This document shows positions 16,394 through 25,109 of a DNA stretch of 34,228 nt, piece by piece. Origin of the DNA: Streptomyces sp. MUM 203J (GTDB taxonomy: Bacteria; Actinomycetota; Actinomycetes; Streptomycetales; Streptomycetaceae); assembly GCF_022414595.1 (NCBI RefSeq), contig NZ_JADWYO010000064.1:1-34228 (forward strand), read 5' to 3'. Position 1 is the stretch's first letter; every line of letters begins with the position of its first letter. Position numbers and translations under genes: made by a program. The notes beneath the pieces are model-generated. The model did not search any database. It was not told the origin of the DNA and was given only the letters and a program-made list of their open reading frames with translations.

Positions 16394-17683
16394 TCAGCGG
16401 GACTCCACCGGCACGAAGTCGCGCAGGACCTCACCGGTGTAGATCTGCCGCGGGCGGCCGATGCGGGAGCCCGGCTCCTTGATCATCTCGTGCCACTGGG
16501 CGATCCACCCCGGCAGCCGGCCCAGCGCGAACAGAACCGTGAACATCTCGGTCGGGAAGCCCATGGCCCGGTAGATCAGACCCGTGTAGAAGTCCACGTT
16601 CGGGTAGAGGTTGCGCGCGACGAAGTACTCGTCGGCCAGCGCGTGCTCCTCCAGCTTGAGCGCGATGTCCAGCAGCTCGTCGGACTTGCCGAGAGCCGAC
16701 AGCACGTCGTGCGCCGCCGCCTTGATGATCTTCGCGCGCGGGTCGAAGGACTTGTACACCCGGTGGCCGAAGCCCATCAGGCGGACGCCGTCCTCCTTGT
16801 TCTTCACCTTGCGGATGAAGGCGTCGACGTCGCCGCCGTTGGCCTGGATGCCCTCCAGCATCTCCAGCACCGACTGGTTGGCACCGCCGTGCAGCGGACC
16901 CCACAGCGCGGAGATGCCCGCGGAGATCGAGGCGAACATGTTCGCCTGCGAGGAGCCCACCAGGCGGACCGTGGAGGTCGAGCAGTTCTGCTCGTGGTCC
17001 GCGTGCAGGATCAGCAGCTTGTCGAGCGCGGACACGACGACCGGGTCCAGCTCGTACTCCTGCGCCGGCACGGAGAACGTCATGCGCAGGAAGTTCTCGA
17101 CGTACGAGAGGTCGTTGCGCGGGTAGACGAACGGGTGGCCGATCGACTTCTTGTACGCGTACGCCGCGATCGTCGGCAGCTTGGCGAGCAGCCGGATCGT
17201 CGACAGGTGACGCTGCTGCTCGTCGAACGGGTTGTGGCTGTCCTGGTAGAACGTGGACAGCGCGCTGACCACGGACGACAGCATGGCCATCGGGTGAGCG
17301 TCACGCGGGAAGCCCTGGAAGAACCGCTTGACGTCCTCGTGCAGCAGCGTGTGCTGCGTGATCTCGCTGCTGAACGCCGACAGCTCGTCGACCTTCGGCA
17401 GCTCACCGTTGATCAGCAGGTACGCGACCTCAAGGAAGGTCGAGCGTTCCGCGAGCTGCTCGATGGGGTAGCCGCGGTAGCGCAGGATGCCCTGCTCGCC
17501 GTCCAGGTAGGTGATCGCGGATTTGTAGGCGGCCGTGTTGCCGTAGCCGCTGTCCAGTGTCACCAGACCGGTCTGCGCGCGAAGCTTCCCGATGTCGAAG
17601 CCCGTGTCGCCCACGGTGCTCTCGACCACCGGGTAGGTGTACTCGCCGTCGCCGTACCGCAGTACTACAGAGTTGTCGCTCAC
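16394..17683 (-). CDS. citA: Citrate synthase (type II, hexameric class)
   Basis: A 429-residue citrate synthase that condenses oxaloacetate and acetyl-CoA to citrate, the entry reaction of the TCA cycle. The catalytic residues are visible: His265 in GPLHGGANQ, His307 in GFGHRVYKSFDPRA, and Asp364 in PNVDFYTG. Length matches bacterial type II enzymes (427-430). GTG 17683 is chosen because AGGGA lies 5-7 nt upstream; the longer frames (GTG 17695, ATG 17788) would place this site inside the coding region. The upstream 170 bp to the helicase stop holds a 23-nt palindrome. The gene is probably expressed from its own promoter. S. coelicolor calls its primary citrate synthase citA; gltA is the usual name elsewhere. 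Confidence 0.96.
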   Translation of the reverse strand: MSDNSVVLRYGDGEYTYPVVESTVGDTGFDIGKLRAQTGLVTLDSGYGNTAAYKSAITYLDGEQGILRYRGYPIEQLAERSTFLEVAYLLINGELPKVDELSAFSSEITQHTLLHEDVKRFFQGFPRDAHPMAMLSSVVSALSTFYQDSHNPFDEQQRHLSTIRLLAKLPTIAAYAYKKSIGHPFVYPRNDLSYVENFLRMTFSVPAQEYELDPVVVSALDKLLILHADHEQNCSTSTVRLVGSSQANMFASISAGISALWGPLHGGANQSVLEMLEGIQANGGDVDAFIRKVKNKEDGVRLMGFGHRVYKSFDPRAKIIKAAAHDVLSALGKSDELLDIALKLEEHALADEYFVARNLYPNVDFYTGLIYRAMGFPTEMFTVLFALGRLPGWIAQWHEMIKEPGSRIGRPRQIYTGEVLRDFVPVESR

Positions 17684-17788
17684 GTCATCCCTCACCGACG
17701 TAGTGCCTCTTCTTCGAGGTGCCCTGACTGTCTCTACCATCCCCCACTTGGCGCAGCAGAGTGCACTCGGGGTCGACCATTGGGCCAA

Positions 17789-17811
17789 TTGGCGGCACTG
17801 AGTGCCGCCAA
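17789..17811. terminator. 23-nt palindrome between the helicase and citA
   Basis: Arms TTGGCGGCACT and AGTGCCGCCAA flank a single G. As RNA it forms a 9-bp stem with loop CTGAG. It is 43 bp after the helicase stop and 105 bp before the citA start, so it may be the helicase terminator, a citA operator, or both. Confidence 0.45.
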
Positions 17812-17854
17812 CCTGCTCATCCTGCCCCCTTCGCCCCGGTTCCGAAAGTCCTGC

Positions 17855-20095
17855 TCATCGCTGGGTGATGTTTCCCACGGGGCGGGCCGCAGACAGTCGG
17901 TGGTCCAGTGCGGTAAAGCGCCGACCAGCGGAAACGGTCCGCACGGCCTGGCCGATCGCCCGCCGGGAGCCCACGAGGACGACGAGTCTCCGGGCGCGCG
18001 TGACGGCCGTGTAGAGCAGGTTGCGCTGCAGCATCATCCACGCACCCGTGGTGACCGGGATCACCACCGCCGGGTACTCGCTGCCCTGGGAACGGTGGAT
18101 CGTCACCGCGTACGCGTGGGCCAGCTCGTCCAGCTCGTCGAAGTCGTACACCACCTCCTCGTCCTCGTCGGTGAGCACGGTCAGCCGCTGCTCGTCGACG
18201 TCGAGGGAGGTCACCACACCCACTGTGCCGTTGAAGACCCCGTTCTTCCCTTTCTCGTAATTGTTACGGATCTGGGTGACCTTGTCGCCCACACGGAAGA
18301 CCCGGCCGCCGAACCGCTTCTCCGGCAGGTCGGGGCGGGCCGGGGTGACGGCCTGCTGGAGCAGCCCGTTGAGGGTGCCCGCACCCGCCGGCCCCCGGTG
18401 CATGGGGGCGAGCACCTGCACGTCACGGCGGGGGTCGAGGCCGAACTTCGCGGGGACGCGGCGGGCTGCGACGTCGACGGTGAGACGCCCGGCCTCCTCG
18501 GTGTCCTCCTCCACGAAGTGGAAGAAGTCCGGCAGCCCGGAGGTGAGGGGGAAGTCCCCGGAGTTGATCCGGTGCGCGTTCGTGACGACCCCGGACTTCT
18601 GCGCCTGCCGGAAGATCTGCGTCAGACGCACGGAGGGTACGGGGCTGTGCGGCGCGAGCAGGTCGCTCAGCACCTCACCCGCGCCCACGCTCGGCAACTG
18701 GTCCACGTCCCCCACGAGCAGCAGGTGCGCGCCCGGCGCGACGGCCTTGACCAGCTTGTTGGCGAGCAGCAGGTCCAGCATGGAGGCCTCGTCCACCACC
18801 ACCAGGTCCGCGTCCAACGGCCGGTCCCGGTCGTATGCGGCGTCCCCGCCGGGCTTCAGCTCCAGTAGCCGGTGCACGGTCGACGCCTCGGCCCCGGTCA
18901 GCTCGGCCAGCCGCTTGGCCGCCCGCCCGGTGGGCGCGGCCAGGACCACCTTGGCCCGCTTGGCCCGCGCCAGCTCCACGATGGACCGCACGGTGAACGA
19001 CTTGCCGCACCCGGGCCCGCCCGTCAGCACGGCCACCTTCCGGGTGAGGGCCAGCCGTACGGCCGCCTCCTGCTCGGGTGCCAGCTCGGCCTCCGTGCGG
19101 TCCGCGAGCCAGGCGAGCGCCTTGTCCCAGGCCACGTCGCGGAACGCGGCCAGCCGGTCGTCCTCGGCCCGCAGCAGCCGCAGCATCTGCCCTGCGAGGG
19201 AGCGCTCGGCGCGGTGGAACGGCAGCAGGTAGACGGCGGTGAGCGGCTCACCGTCCGGACCGGGCACGCGCTCCCGTACGACCCCGCCCTCCTCCTCGTC
19301 CCCGTCGGCCAGCGCGGCGAGGCAGTCGATGACCAGCCCGGTGTCGACCTGGAGCAGTTTCACCGCGTCCGCGATGAGCCGCTCCTCCGGGAGGAAGCAG
19401 TGCCCCTGATCGCTCGACTGGGACAGCGCGTACCGCAGCCCGGCCTGGACGCGGTCGGGGCTGTCGTGCGGAATCCCCACGGCCTGGGCGATGCGGTCGG
19501 CGGTGAGGAACCCGATGCCCCAGACGTCGGCGGCCAGCCGGTAGGGCTGGTTCCTGACGACTCCGATCGCCGCGTCCCCGTACTTCTTGTAGATCCGCAC
19601 GGCGATGGAGGTGGACACGCCGACCCCCTGCAGGAAGACCATCACCTCCTTGATGGCCTTCTGCTCCTCCCACGCGGCGCCGATCTTCTGCGTCCGCTTC
19701 GGCCCGAGCCCCGGCACCTCGATGAGCCGCTTGGGCTCATCCTCGATGATCCTCAGGGTGTCGATGCCGAAGTGGGTCGTGATCCGGTCCGCGATGACCG
19801 GCCCGATGCCCTTGATCAGCCCGGAGCCGAGGTAGCGGCGGATGCCCTGGATGGTGGCGGGCAGGACGGTCGTGTAGTTCTCGACGGTGAACTGCCGCCC
19901 GTACTGGGGGTGCGACCCCCAGCGGCCCTCCATCCGGAGCGACTCCCCCGGCTGGGCGCCCAGCAGCGACCCGACGACGGTGAGCAGCTCACCAGCACCA
20001 CGCCCGGTGTCCACCCGGGCGACGGTGTACCCGTTCTCCTCGTTGCAGTACGTGACCCGTTCCAGGACACCTTCGACCACAGCCAGCTGCGCCAT
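17855..20095 (-). CDS. recD2: RecD2-like SF1B DNA helicase
   Basis: A 746-residue protein. The N-terminal ~100 residues form an OB-like part, followed by helix-hairpin-helix repeats (VPGLGPKRTQKIG and related). The SF1 helicase core has Walker A GGPGCGKS (near 358-365), Walker B DLVVVDEASML, motif III GDVDQLPSVG and the C-terminal motif HRSQGSEYP. This is the architecture of RecD2, the RecBC-independent 5'-3' helicase implicated in DNA repair and replication-fork handling. ATG 20095 starts the conserved MAQLAVVEGVLERV; there is no strong ribosome binding site. It sits directly upstream of citA on the same strand and next to the T4SS-like locus, but I regard it as a housekeeping gene marking the chromosomal boundary of that locus. 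Confidence 0.9.
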   Translation of the reverse strand: MAQLAVVEGVLERVTYCNEENGYTVARVDTGRGAGELLTVVGSLLGAQPGESLRMEGRWGSHPQYGRQFTVENYTTVLPATIQGIRRYLGSGLIKGIGPVIADRITTHFGIDTLRIIEDEPKRLIEVPGLGPKRTQKIGAAWEEQKAIKEVMVFLQGVGVSTSIAVRIYKKYGDAAIGVVRNQPYRLAADVWGIGFLTADRIAQAVGIPHDSPDRVQAGLRYALSQSSDQGHCFLPEERLIADAVKLLQVDTGLVIDCLAALADGDEEEGGVVRERVPGPDGEPLTAVYLLPFHRAERSLAGQMLRLLRAEDDRLAAFRDVAWDKALAWLADRTEAELAPEQEAAVRLALTRKVAVLTGGPGCGKSFTVRSIVELARAKRAKVVLAAPTGRAAKRLAELTGAEASTVHRLLELKPGGDAAYDRDRPLDADLVVVDEASMLDLLLANKLVKAVAPGAHLLLVGDVDQLPSVGAGEVLSDLLAPHSPVPSVRLTQIFRQAQKSGVVTNAHRINSGDFPLTSGLPDFFHFVEEDTEEAGRLTVDVAARRVPAKFGLDPRRDVQVLAPMHRGPAGAGTLNGLLQQAVTPARPDLPEKRFGGRVFRVGDKVTQIRNNYEKGKNGVFNGTVGVVTSLDVDEQRLTVLTDEDEEVVYDFDELDELAHAYAVTIHRSQGSEYPAVVIPVTTGAWMMLQRNLLYTAVTRARRLVVLVGSRRAIGQAVRTVSAGRRFTALDHRLSAARPVGNITQR

Positions 20096-20253
20096 GTGCC
20101 GACGGTATCGGGTGGGTACGACATGGCGGCGGGTGCAGGTCTCAGCCCGTTTGACGTTCGAACCGGCCGACACGCCCAGCCGCTGTACGGGCTACCTGCG
20201 CGGCCCCGCCCCCGGGACGGGACTGGCGGCCTGCGTGTGCGCGGCCCTCGTAG

Positions 20254-20292
20254 GCGCGGCAGGCGTCACAACCGGGGGCCTGCTGACCGCGC
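20254..20292 (-). terminator. Possible terminator of the T4SS-like minus-strand operon
   Basis: GCGCGG (20254-20259) pairs with CCGCGC (20287-20292), and CAGGC pairs with GCCTG inside, with a 4-nt bulge. It begins 11 bp beyond the coupling-protein stop on the minus strand. The remaining sequence to the helicase start (20096-20253) shows no gene I can support. Confidence 0.4.
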
Positions 20293-20302
20293 GGGCCCGT
20301 CG

Positions 20303-22039
20303 TCACCCTCGCGCCCCGGGGTCGTACTTCGCCAGTGACGCCTGGACCGCCCGGGCGTGCGGCCCCTCCCACCAGGGGACCGTCTCGACCAGGACCGGCT
20401 TCGTACCGGAGGCCAGGACGAGGGCACGGCCGGGGGGCATCGAGCCGAGGTCGGAGACCTGGAGGACGCGTTCGCGGCGTACCGACTCGTTCATCGTCCG
20501 GTTGCCGGACCAGTGGCCGTGCTCGGACTCGCGAGTGGTGGAGTACTCCCGCAGCTCGTACTCGCCCGCCAGGTCCGACAGGTCGCCCAGGAAGCGGGTG
20601 TCTGAGACGCCGCCGCCGTACACGCGGACGTTGGCGGCGGACCACAGCTTCTCCATGCCCCGGTCGCCCCACACCTCGACGCCCTGCGCCCAGGACTGAA
20701 GGATCGTCATGAGGACGATGCCGCGCGAGCCGTAGTGCGAGTACAGGTCGGGCAGGGCGCGCCAGCGACAGACATTGGCCGCCTCGTCCAGGACGCCGAC
20801 CAGGGGCAGCGGGAGCCGGCCGCCGCGCTGGGTGGTGGCGTACTCCTCGGCGGCTTCAACGACGGCCACGGTGAGGGCGGTGACCAGGGGGCCGGCCGAG
20901 TCGCTGCCCTCTCGGGACAGGGAGTAGAGGGTGCCGCCCGTGCGGACGAATTCGTGCGGGTCGAACCGCGGGCGCGTGTCACCCTCGCCGAGTGGGGTCA
21001 CCCACTTGTTGACCTCGGGGTTGATCAGGCAGGACGCCATCTGCTGGGCCACGCCGTAGATACCGCTGCGCTGCTTGTCGGGGGCGGTGATGACACCGTT
21101 CAGCGCGTCGGCGGGCATGGTGTGGCCGGCCCCACGCAGGATGCGCTCGGGGGTGTCGTCCTTGGGGTTGGCGAGCCAGCTGTAGATCTGGGTGACGGGG
21201 GCGTCGGCGGTGGCCGCGGCGAGCAGCAGGTTCGCGAGCAGGTCCTGTCCGGCCGGGTCGAAGAACGCGTCGGTGGCGGCGTTGGCGTCACGTGAGCCGG
21301 ACGCGAAGTGGTCGGCCATCTTGCGGGCTTTGGACACGTCGGTGACGTACGACAGGGGGTTCCACCACCAGGAGGGCGCCTCGGTCGCGACCTGCTGCGG
21401 GTCGAAGACCCAGACGGGGCCACGCGCCTGACGAGGGCCACGGGTGGCGTCCACGATGTCCCGCTTGTTGGACGTGACGAGGACGGCCCCGGGACCGTCG
21501 AGAATCGCCGGGATGGCGCGGCGGGTCGTCTTGCCGGTGCGAGGGCCCCAGATGTCGATGTGCATGTCCTCGAAGGAGCCGAACAGCGGCTGGCGGCCGC
21601 GTACGGAACGGCCGATGAAGACGCCGGGGACGTTGCCCTGGACGCCGAGCCGCTGCGCGGTGGCCGTCGCGCCCTTCAGGCTGAGCTTGCCGAGTTCCTC
21701 GCCCTTGGCGAGGTGCTGGGCGGCCTTGTCGACCTTCGGCTTGCTCTTGGCCTTCCGGCGCAGCCGGACGACGCCGTACGCGGCGAGGGCGAGCAGCAGC
21801 GACTCGCCGACGGCGATGACGGTCGCGGCGGTGCCGGGCCAGGCGTAGTCGCCCTTGGCGAGGGCGACGGTGAAGGAGAACGGGTCGCCGGGCGGCGCCG
21901 GTGCGTCGGCCAGGGGCGCGCCCAGGCGGGCGGCTAGCCACGCACCGCACAGCAGGAGCAGGACGGCGGCCACGAGACCGACGATCTCGAAGGTCCAGTC
22001 GTCCTCGGCGCGCGGCTTCTTCTTCTCTTCAGCGGCCAT
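20303..22039 (-). CDS. VirD4/TraG-type coupling ATPase of a type IV secretion-like system
   Basis: A 578-residue protein. Two N-terminal transmembrane helices (about 18-37 and 70-92) precede a basic stretch. The ATPase domain has Walker A GPRTGKTT (165-172) and Walker B LVGVLDEAAN (Asp418, Glu419), with a TraM-recognition-like C-terminal half. Coupling proteins bring DNA-relaxase complexes or effector proteins to the T4SS channel. The length is typical of the TraG/VirD4 group in Gram-positive systems, and the 2-TM-plus-ATPase layout separates it from the FtsK-like TraB used by most Streptomyces plasmids. ATG 22039 has GAGAGG upstream. It is the last gene of the minus-strand group, 43 bp after the cell-wall hydrolase gene. 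Two short tandem duplications fill that gap. Confidence 0.87.
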   Translation of the reverse strand: MAAEEKKKPRAEDDWTFEIVGLVAAVLLLLCGAWLAARLGAPLADAPAPPGDPFSFTVALAKGDYAWPGTAATVIAVGESLLLALAAYGVVRLRRKAKSKPKVDKAAQHLAKGEELGKLSLKGATATAQRLGVQGNVPGVFIGRSVRGRQPLFGSFEDMHIDIWGPRTGKTTRRAIPAILDGPGAVLVTSNKRDIVDATRGPRQARGPVWVFDPQQVATEAPSWWWNPLSYVTDVSKARKMADHFASGSRDANAATDAFFDPAGQDLLANLLLAAATADAPVTQIYSWLANPKDDTPERILRGAGHTMPADALNGVITAPDKQRSGIYGVAQQMASCLINPEVNKWVTPLGEGDTRPRFDPHEFVRTGGTLYSLSREGSDSAGPLVTALTVAVVEAAEEYATTQRGGRLPLPLVGVLDEAANVCRWRALPDLYSHYGSRGIVLMTILQSWAQGVEVWGDRGMEKLWSAANVRVYGGGVSDTRFLGDLSDLAGEYELREYSTTRESEHGHWSGNRTMNESVRRERVLQVSDLGSMPPGRALVLASGTKPVLVETVPWWEGPHARAVQASLAKYDPGARG

Positions 22040-22082
22040 GTCTCAGCCTCTCAGCCCTTTCTTGTGACGCTGTGACGCCGTG

Positions 22083-24254
22083 TCACGCGTGATCGTGACT
22101 GCCCTTGCCGTCACCCTCGACGGCATTGGTGCCGGCCGGGATCGGCACCCGGTACACCGCGGTGATGGGGTCCTGGACGTCCCAGGTGCTGAACTCGACG
22201 TCCTTCCCGGGGCGCGGCGCGTGGACGATCTTCTTGCCGGCCGGGTCCCAGACGATCCCCACGTGTTCCGAGCCTCGGCTGCTGGGGCGGAAGAAGATCA
22301 GGTCGCCGGGCTGGGCGTCACTCAGGGCGACCTTGTGCGCGGCGAGTTTCCTCTCCTGCTCGTAGGTGTTCGCACCAATGTTGATCTTGCCGTTGCTGGC
22401 CTGGTAGTACGCCCACTGGGTGTAGCTGGAGCAGTCGAAGGAGACGGGGCTGTCGCCCTGGAGACGGGGGGCGCCGAACACGTACGGCACGCCGATGCCG
22501 CGTTGCGCCCAGCCGAGCGCGGCCCGTACCACGGGGTCGTCGGAGTCGGGAAGGACACCGGTCACTCCGGCGCCGTCGGGAGCGACCGGGGTGCCGTCGG
22601 TGGACTGGGCGCAGCCGGCGTACTGGGCGTCGCGACCGCTGTCGCCGCTGCCCGGCACGGTGCCGTAGTCGGGGTTGGCGGTGATCTTGCCGTTCAGCCA
22701 GTCCTCGGGGTCGACCATGCCGGGGCCCTGGTCCTGACCGCCGACGAACGGGTTGTCGACGCCAGGGACACGCACCTCCCAGTGGAGGTGGGGTCCGGTG
22801 ACGTTGCCGGTGGCGCCCACTTTGCCAATCAGGTCGCCGCGCTTGACACTCTGGCCGACCTTGACGGCGATGCTGCTCTGGTGGGCATAGAGGGTGATGA
22901 CGCCGCTCGCGTGCTGGAGGTTGGTCTGGTTGCCGTACGAGCCGCCGCTTCCGGCCTTCACCACCTTGCCGTCGGCCGGTGCGTAGATCGGCGTGCCGGT
23001 GGGGGCGACCAGATCCAGGCCGGTGTGGTAGCCGAGGCTCCACATGTTGCCGGTCTGGCGGTACTTGCTACCGATCGTGTACGAGCCCTCCTTCATCGGC
23101 CACTGCCAGTCCTTGCCCGTAGCTGCGGATGGGCCGTCGTCGGGCGCGAGCGGCAGCACGAGGGCGGGTGCGGCCACCGGTAGGGCGAGGAGCCGGCTGT
23201 CCAGCCCCGTGGAGCCGGTGCCGAGCGATGCGGTCGGCAATGTGTACGCGGCCGGGGCCATCGCCGTCGTCGTACCGCCGCTGCCGCTGCCGCCCAGCGA
23301 CGGGGTGGACCAGGAGCGGGCCGGGGACGACGGGATGCTCAGCGCCGTGTTGGGGTCGGCGTTGTTGTCGACCGGTTCCGGGATGTCGGACTGTTTGCCG
23401 AGGGTGGGGAAGCCGGGGTTCTTGTCGATGGTCTTCTTGAGGTGGTCGTACCAGTCCTTGACCAGGTCCTTGTCGCCGGTGAGGCTGCCGCGGTAGCGGG
23501 CGGCCTGGGTGAGGACGACCCGCATGTAGATCGTGTTGCCGGCGCTCGAACCGGAGTAGAACCGCAGCGCCTCCCAGGCTTCGGTCTCCGCCTTCTTGGC
23601 GTGCAGGAAGTTGGCGGCGGCGAACGCGGCGTCGTCGATGTTGTACAGGTCCTTCTTGCCGTCGCCGTTGCCATCGGCGCCGTAGTCCTGCCAGGCGGGT
23701 CTGCCGAACTGGAGGATGCCCATGTAGCCGGCGCTGTTCTTGCCGCCGGGCGCGGCGGACGGGTCCTGCCCGAACTTGGTCTCCTGGTACATCTGCCCGG
23801 CGATCAGGGTCCAGTCGAGGCCCTTGTAGCGGGCGGCGGCGCGCATCGAGGCGAGGATCATCTTGGGCGGTATCTCGTTGCGCGCCGTCTCGCTCGGCGT
23901 GTACACCTTGCCGGCCGGCATGATCGGAGACGTGGCGGCGGCGTCACTGGTGTTGCCAGCGTTGGCGTTCTCCCCGTATTCGGCGCAGGCCGCGGCAGCC
24001 GCGCCCCCGCCGCTCGCGCCGAGCACACTCGTGATCAGGATCAGCACGAGGATGCAGACACCGCCTATCGGCAGGAGTCCGGCACCGCCGATGACGAGCC
24101 ACCACTTGAGGTTGCTCTTCTTCTTCCCGCCCCCGGGGCCTCCCTGGCCACGACCGCCTCCCCCGGCGGTCCGGGCGACGTTCTGTGCGGCCTGGGCCGC
24201 CTTGGCGACCTTGGCCGCCTTGGCAGCGGCTGCCAGTACGGCAGGAGCCACCAT
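22083..24254 (-). CDS. Bitopic cell-wall hydrolase: transglycosylase, M23 and NlpC/P60 domains
   Basis: A 723-residue protein. A cytoplasmic Ala/Gly/Lys-rich start (1-50) and one membrane helix (51-78) are followed by three extracellular enzymatic modules. The first is a lytic-transglycosylase/lysozyme-like domain (about 120-275; catalytic Glu158 in QMYQETKFG, then AGYMGILQFG). The second is an M23 endopeptidase (about 385-505; His410 and Asp414 in GYHTGLDL, His489 and His491 in GPHLHWEV). The third is NlpC/P60 (about 575-710; Cys608 in FDCSSY, His664 in SEHVGIVWD). All key residues are present. VirB1/PrgK/CwlT-type proteins of Gram-positive T4SSs combine two or three such activities to open peptidoglycan for the channel. 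GGGGGAG overlapping the upstream TAA is 9 nt from ATG 24254. Confidence 0.88.
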   Translation of the reverse strand: MVAPAVLAAAAKAAKVAKAAQAAQNVARTAGGGGRGQGGPGGGKKKSNLKWWLVIGGAGLLPIGGVCILVLILITSVLGASGGGAAAAACAEYGENANAGNTSDAAATSPIMPAGKVYTPSETARNEIPPKMILASMRAAARYKGLDWTLIAGQMYQETKFGQDPSAAPGGKNSAGYMGILQFGRPAWQDYGADGNGDGKKDLYNIDDAAFAAANFLHAKKAETEAWEALRFYSGSSAGNTIYMRVVLTQAARYRGSLTGDKDLVKDWYDHLKKTIDKNPGFPTLGKQSDIPEPVDNNADPNTALSIPSSPARSWSTPSLGGSGSGGTTTAMAPAAYTLPTASLGTGSTGLDSRLLALPVAAPALVLPLAPDDGPSAATGKDWQWPMKEGSYTIGSKYRQTGNMWSLGYHTGLDLVAPTGTPIYAPADGKVVKAGSGGSYGNQTNLQHASGVITLYAHQSSIAVKVGQSVKRGDLIGKVGATGNVTGPHLHWEVRVPGVDNPFVGGQDQGPGMVDPEDWLNGKITANPDYGTVPGSGDSGRDAQYAGCAQSTDGTPVAPDGAGVTGVLPDSDDPVVRAALGWAQRGIGVPYVFGAPRLQGDSPVSFDCSSYTQWAYYQASNGKINIGANTYEQERKLAAHKVALSDAQPGDLIFFRPSSRGSEHVGIVWDPAGKKIVHAPRPGKDVEFSTWDVQDPITAVYRVPIPAGTNAVEGDGKGSHDHA

Positions 24255-24260
24255 CGGTTG

Positions 24261-24959
24261 TTACTCCCCCGCCTCGTCGGACGCGCCCACGTTGCCGAGG
24301 CCGAACAGGGAGAACGCCGACACCTTCCACCCGTTGGGGCCGCCCGTCTGCCGGGCCGTCACCAGCCAGGAGTTGGTCTCCGTCACGCCCGCCTCGCCGT
24401 CCTCGGTCCGTGTCGCGGTCACTTTGACGAGGCTGGAGACCGTCTTTCCGCTGCCTCGGTTGAGGTCGTCGGCGATCATCGCGTCGCGTTCCACCGTGGC
24501 CGTGCCCTGGGATGTGCAGCGGGCCGCCACACAGGTGTCCCACGCCTTGCCGGTCGGCAGCGCGGTCTCCTGTTCGAGTGCCGGGTCACCAGTGGTCCGC
24601 GCGAGGAGCGGCTTCGACCAGGACGCGTTGTCGTCGGTGTACGAGTAGGTGCTCAGCCCCGCCATGTAGGCGGTCATCACCTCATGGGCTTGGACCAGTT
24701 CCTCCGTGGAGACGATGGGCCGGGGTGCCGTGCCGGACGAGCCGTTTACAGCCGCCTTGCCGTCACCGCTGCCGCTGCCGTTCGCGGCCCCGCCCGCAGC
24801 GTCGGGGCTCCCGGTGGCGGACGGCGGGTCGGCGGAGGCGCCGTCACCGTCGCCATCGTCCTCGAAGAGGATCAGCACCGTGAGCGCACCCACCAACAGG
24901 AGCCCCAGTACTGCCAGGGCGAGCGCCATGGTTCGCTTGTTCTCGGCGGGTGACTCCAC
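24261..24959 (-). CDS. Bitopic T4SS-associated accessory protein
   Basis: A 232-residue protein. A short cytoplasmic start is followed by a single membrane helix (about 11-32), a low-complexity Asp/Gly/Ser linker (33-82) and a soluble external domain (about 83-232). That domain looks alpha+beta and NTF2/VirB8-like: a helical start (ELVQAHEVMTAYMAGLSTY) and terminal strands (SWLVTARQTGGPNGWKVSAFSLFGL). Two cysteines in TCVAARC could form a disulfide. I do not recognise a named family. It starts at GTG 24959 with GGGAGG 9 nt upstream and ends 6 bp before the hydrolase gene, so the two are co-translated. A role as a scaffold subunit of the channel is inferred from context and topology only. Confidence 0.72.
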   Translation of the reverse strand: MESPAENKRTMALALAVLGLLLVGALTVLILFEDDGDGDGASADPPSATGSPDAAGGAANGSGSGDGKAAVNGSSGTAPRPIVSTEELVQAHEVMTAYMAGLSTYSYTDDNASWSKPLLARTTGDPALEQETALPTGKAWDTCVAARCTSQGTATVERDAMIADDLNRGSGKTVSSLVKVTATRTEDGEAGVTETNSWLVTARQTGGPNGWKVSAFSLFGLGNVGASDEAGE

Positions 24960-25037
24960 CGTCCCGGGCCTCCCTCAGTCAGGTTGCCGGGACACGGTAG
25001 GTGGAGAGGCCGTCGGTCGGCCGCGCGCTTTCCCCGA

Positions 25038-25068
25038 CGAGGAAAACGCGTGAACCGGCGAGGAAAAC
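25038..25068. promoter_or_regulatory. Direct repeats with two-turn spacing upstream of the T4SS minus-strand operon
   Basis: CGAGGAAAAC occurs at 25038-25047 and 25059-25068, 21 bp apart start to start, 79-109 bp upstream of GTG 24959. The spacing puts both copies on one face of the helix, as for a dimeric activator or repressor. The reverse complement contains TTTTCCTCG, sharing TTCCTCG with the repeats at 28153-28185. Confidence 0.45.
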
Positions 25069-25082
25069 CTTGGCGGGAATCA

Positions 25083-25109
25083 GTGAAGGGTGCCCCGCAT
25101 CCCCTTCAC
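25083..25109 (-). terminator. Hairpin at the end of the DUF4913 gene
   Basis: GTGAAGGG (25083-25090) pairs with CCCTTCAC (25102-25109) around an 11-nt loop. The stop codon of the DUF4913 gene (25108-25106) lies in the stem. It may terminate the upstream minus-strand group and separate it from the channel operon. Confidence 0.45.

Noticed and set aside
16028..18868. 946-codon plus-strand frame across citA and the helicase gene
   Set aside because: It is antisense to two well-conserved genes and its translation is Arg/His/Val-rich low complexity.
20156..20163. GTTCGAAC resembling a tRNA T-arm, a possible integration site beside the T4SS locus
   Set aside because: No matching acceptor, D-arm or anticodon stem could be found around it, so it is not a tRNA or an attachment site on this evidence.
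20096..20302. Plus-strand hydrophobic frame between the helicase and coupling-protein genes
   Set aside because: A short Ala/Val/Gly-rich stretch lacks a ribosome binding site and overlaps the probable terminator; not supportable as a gene.
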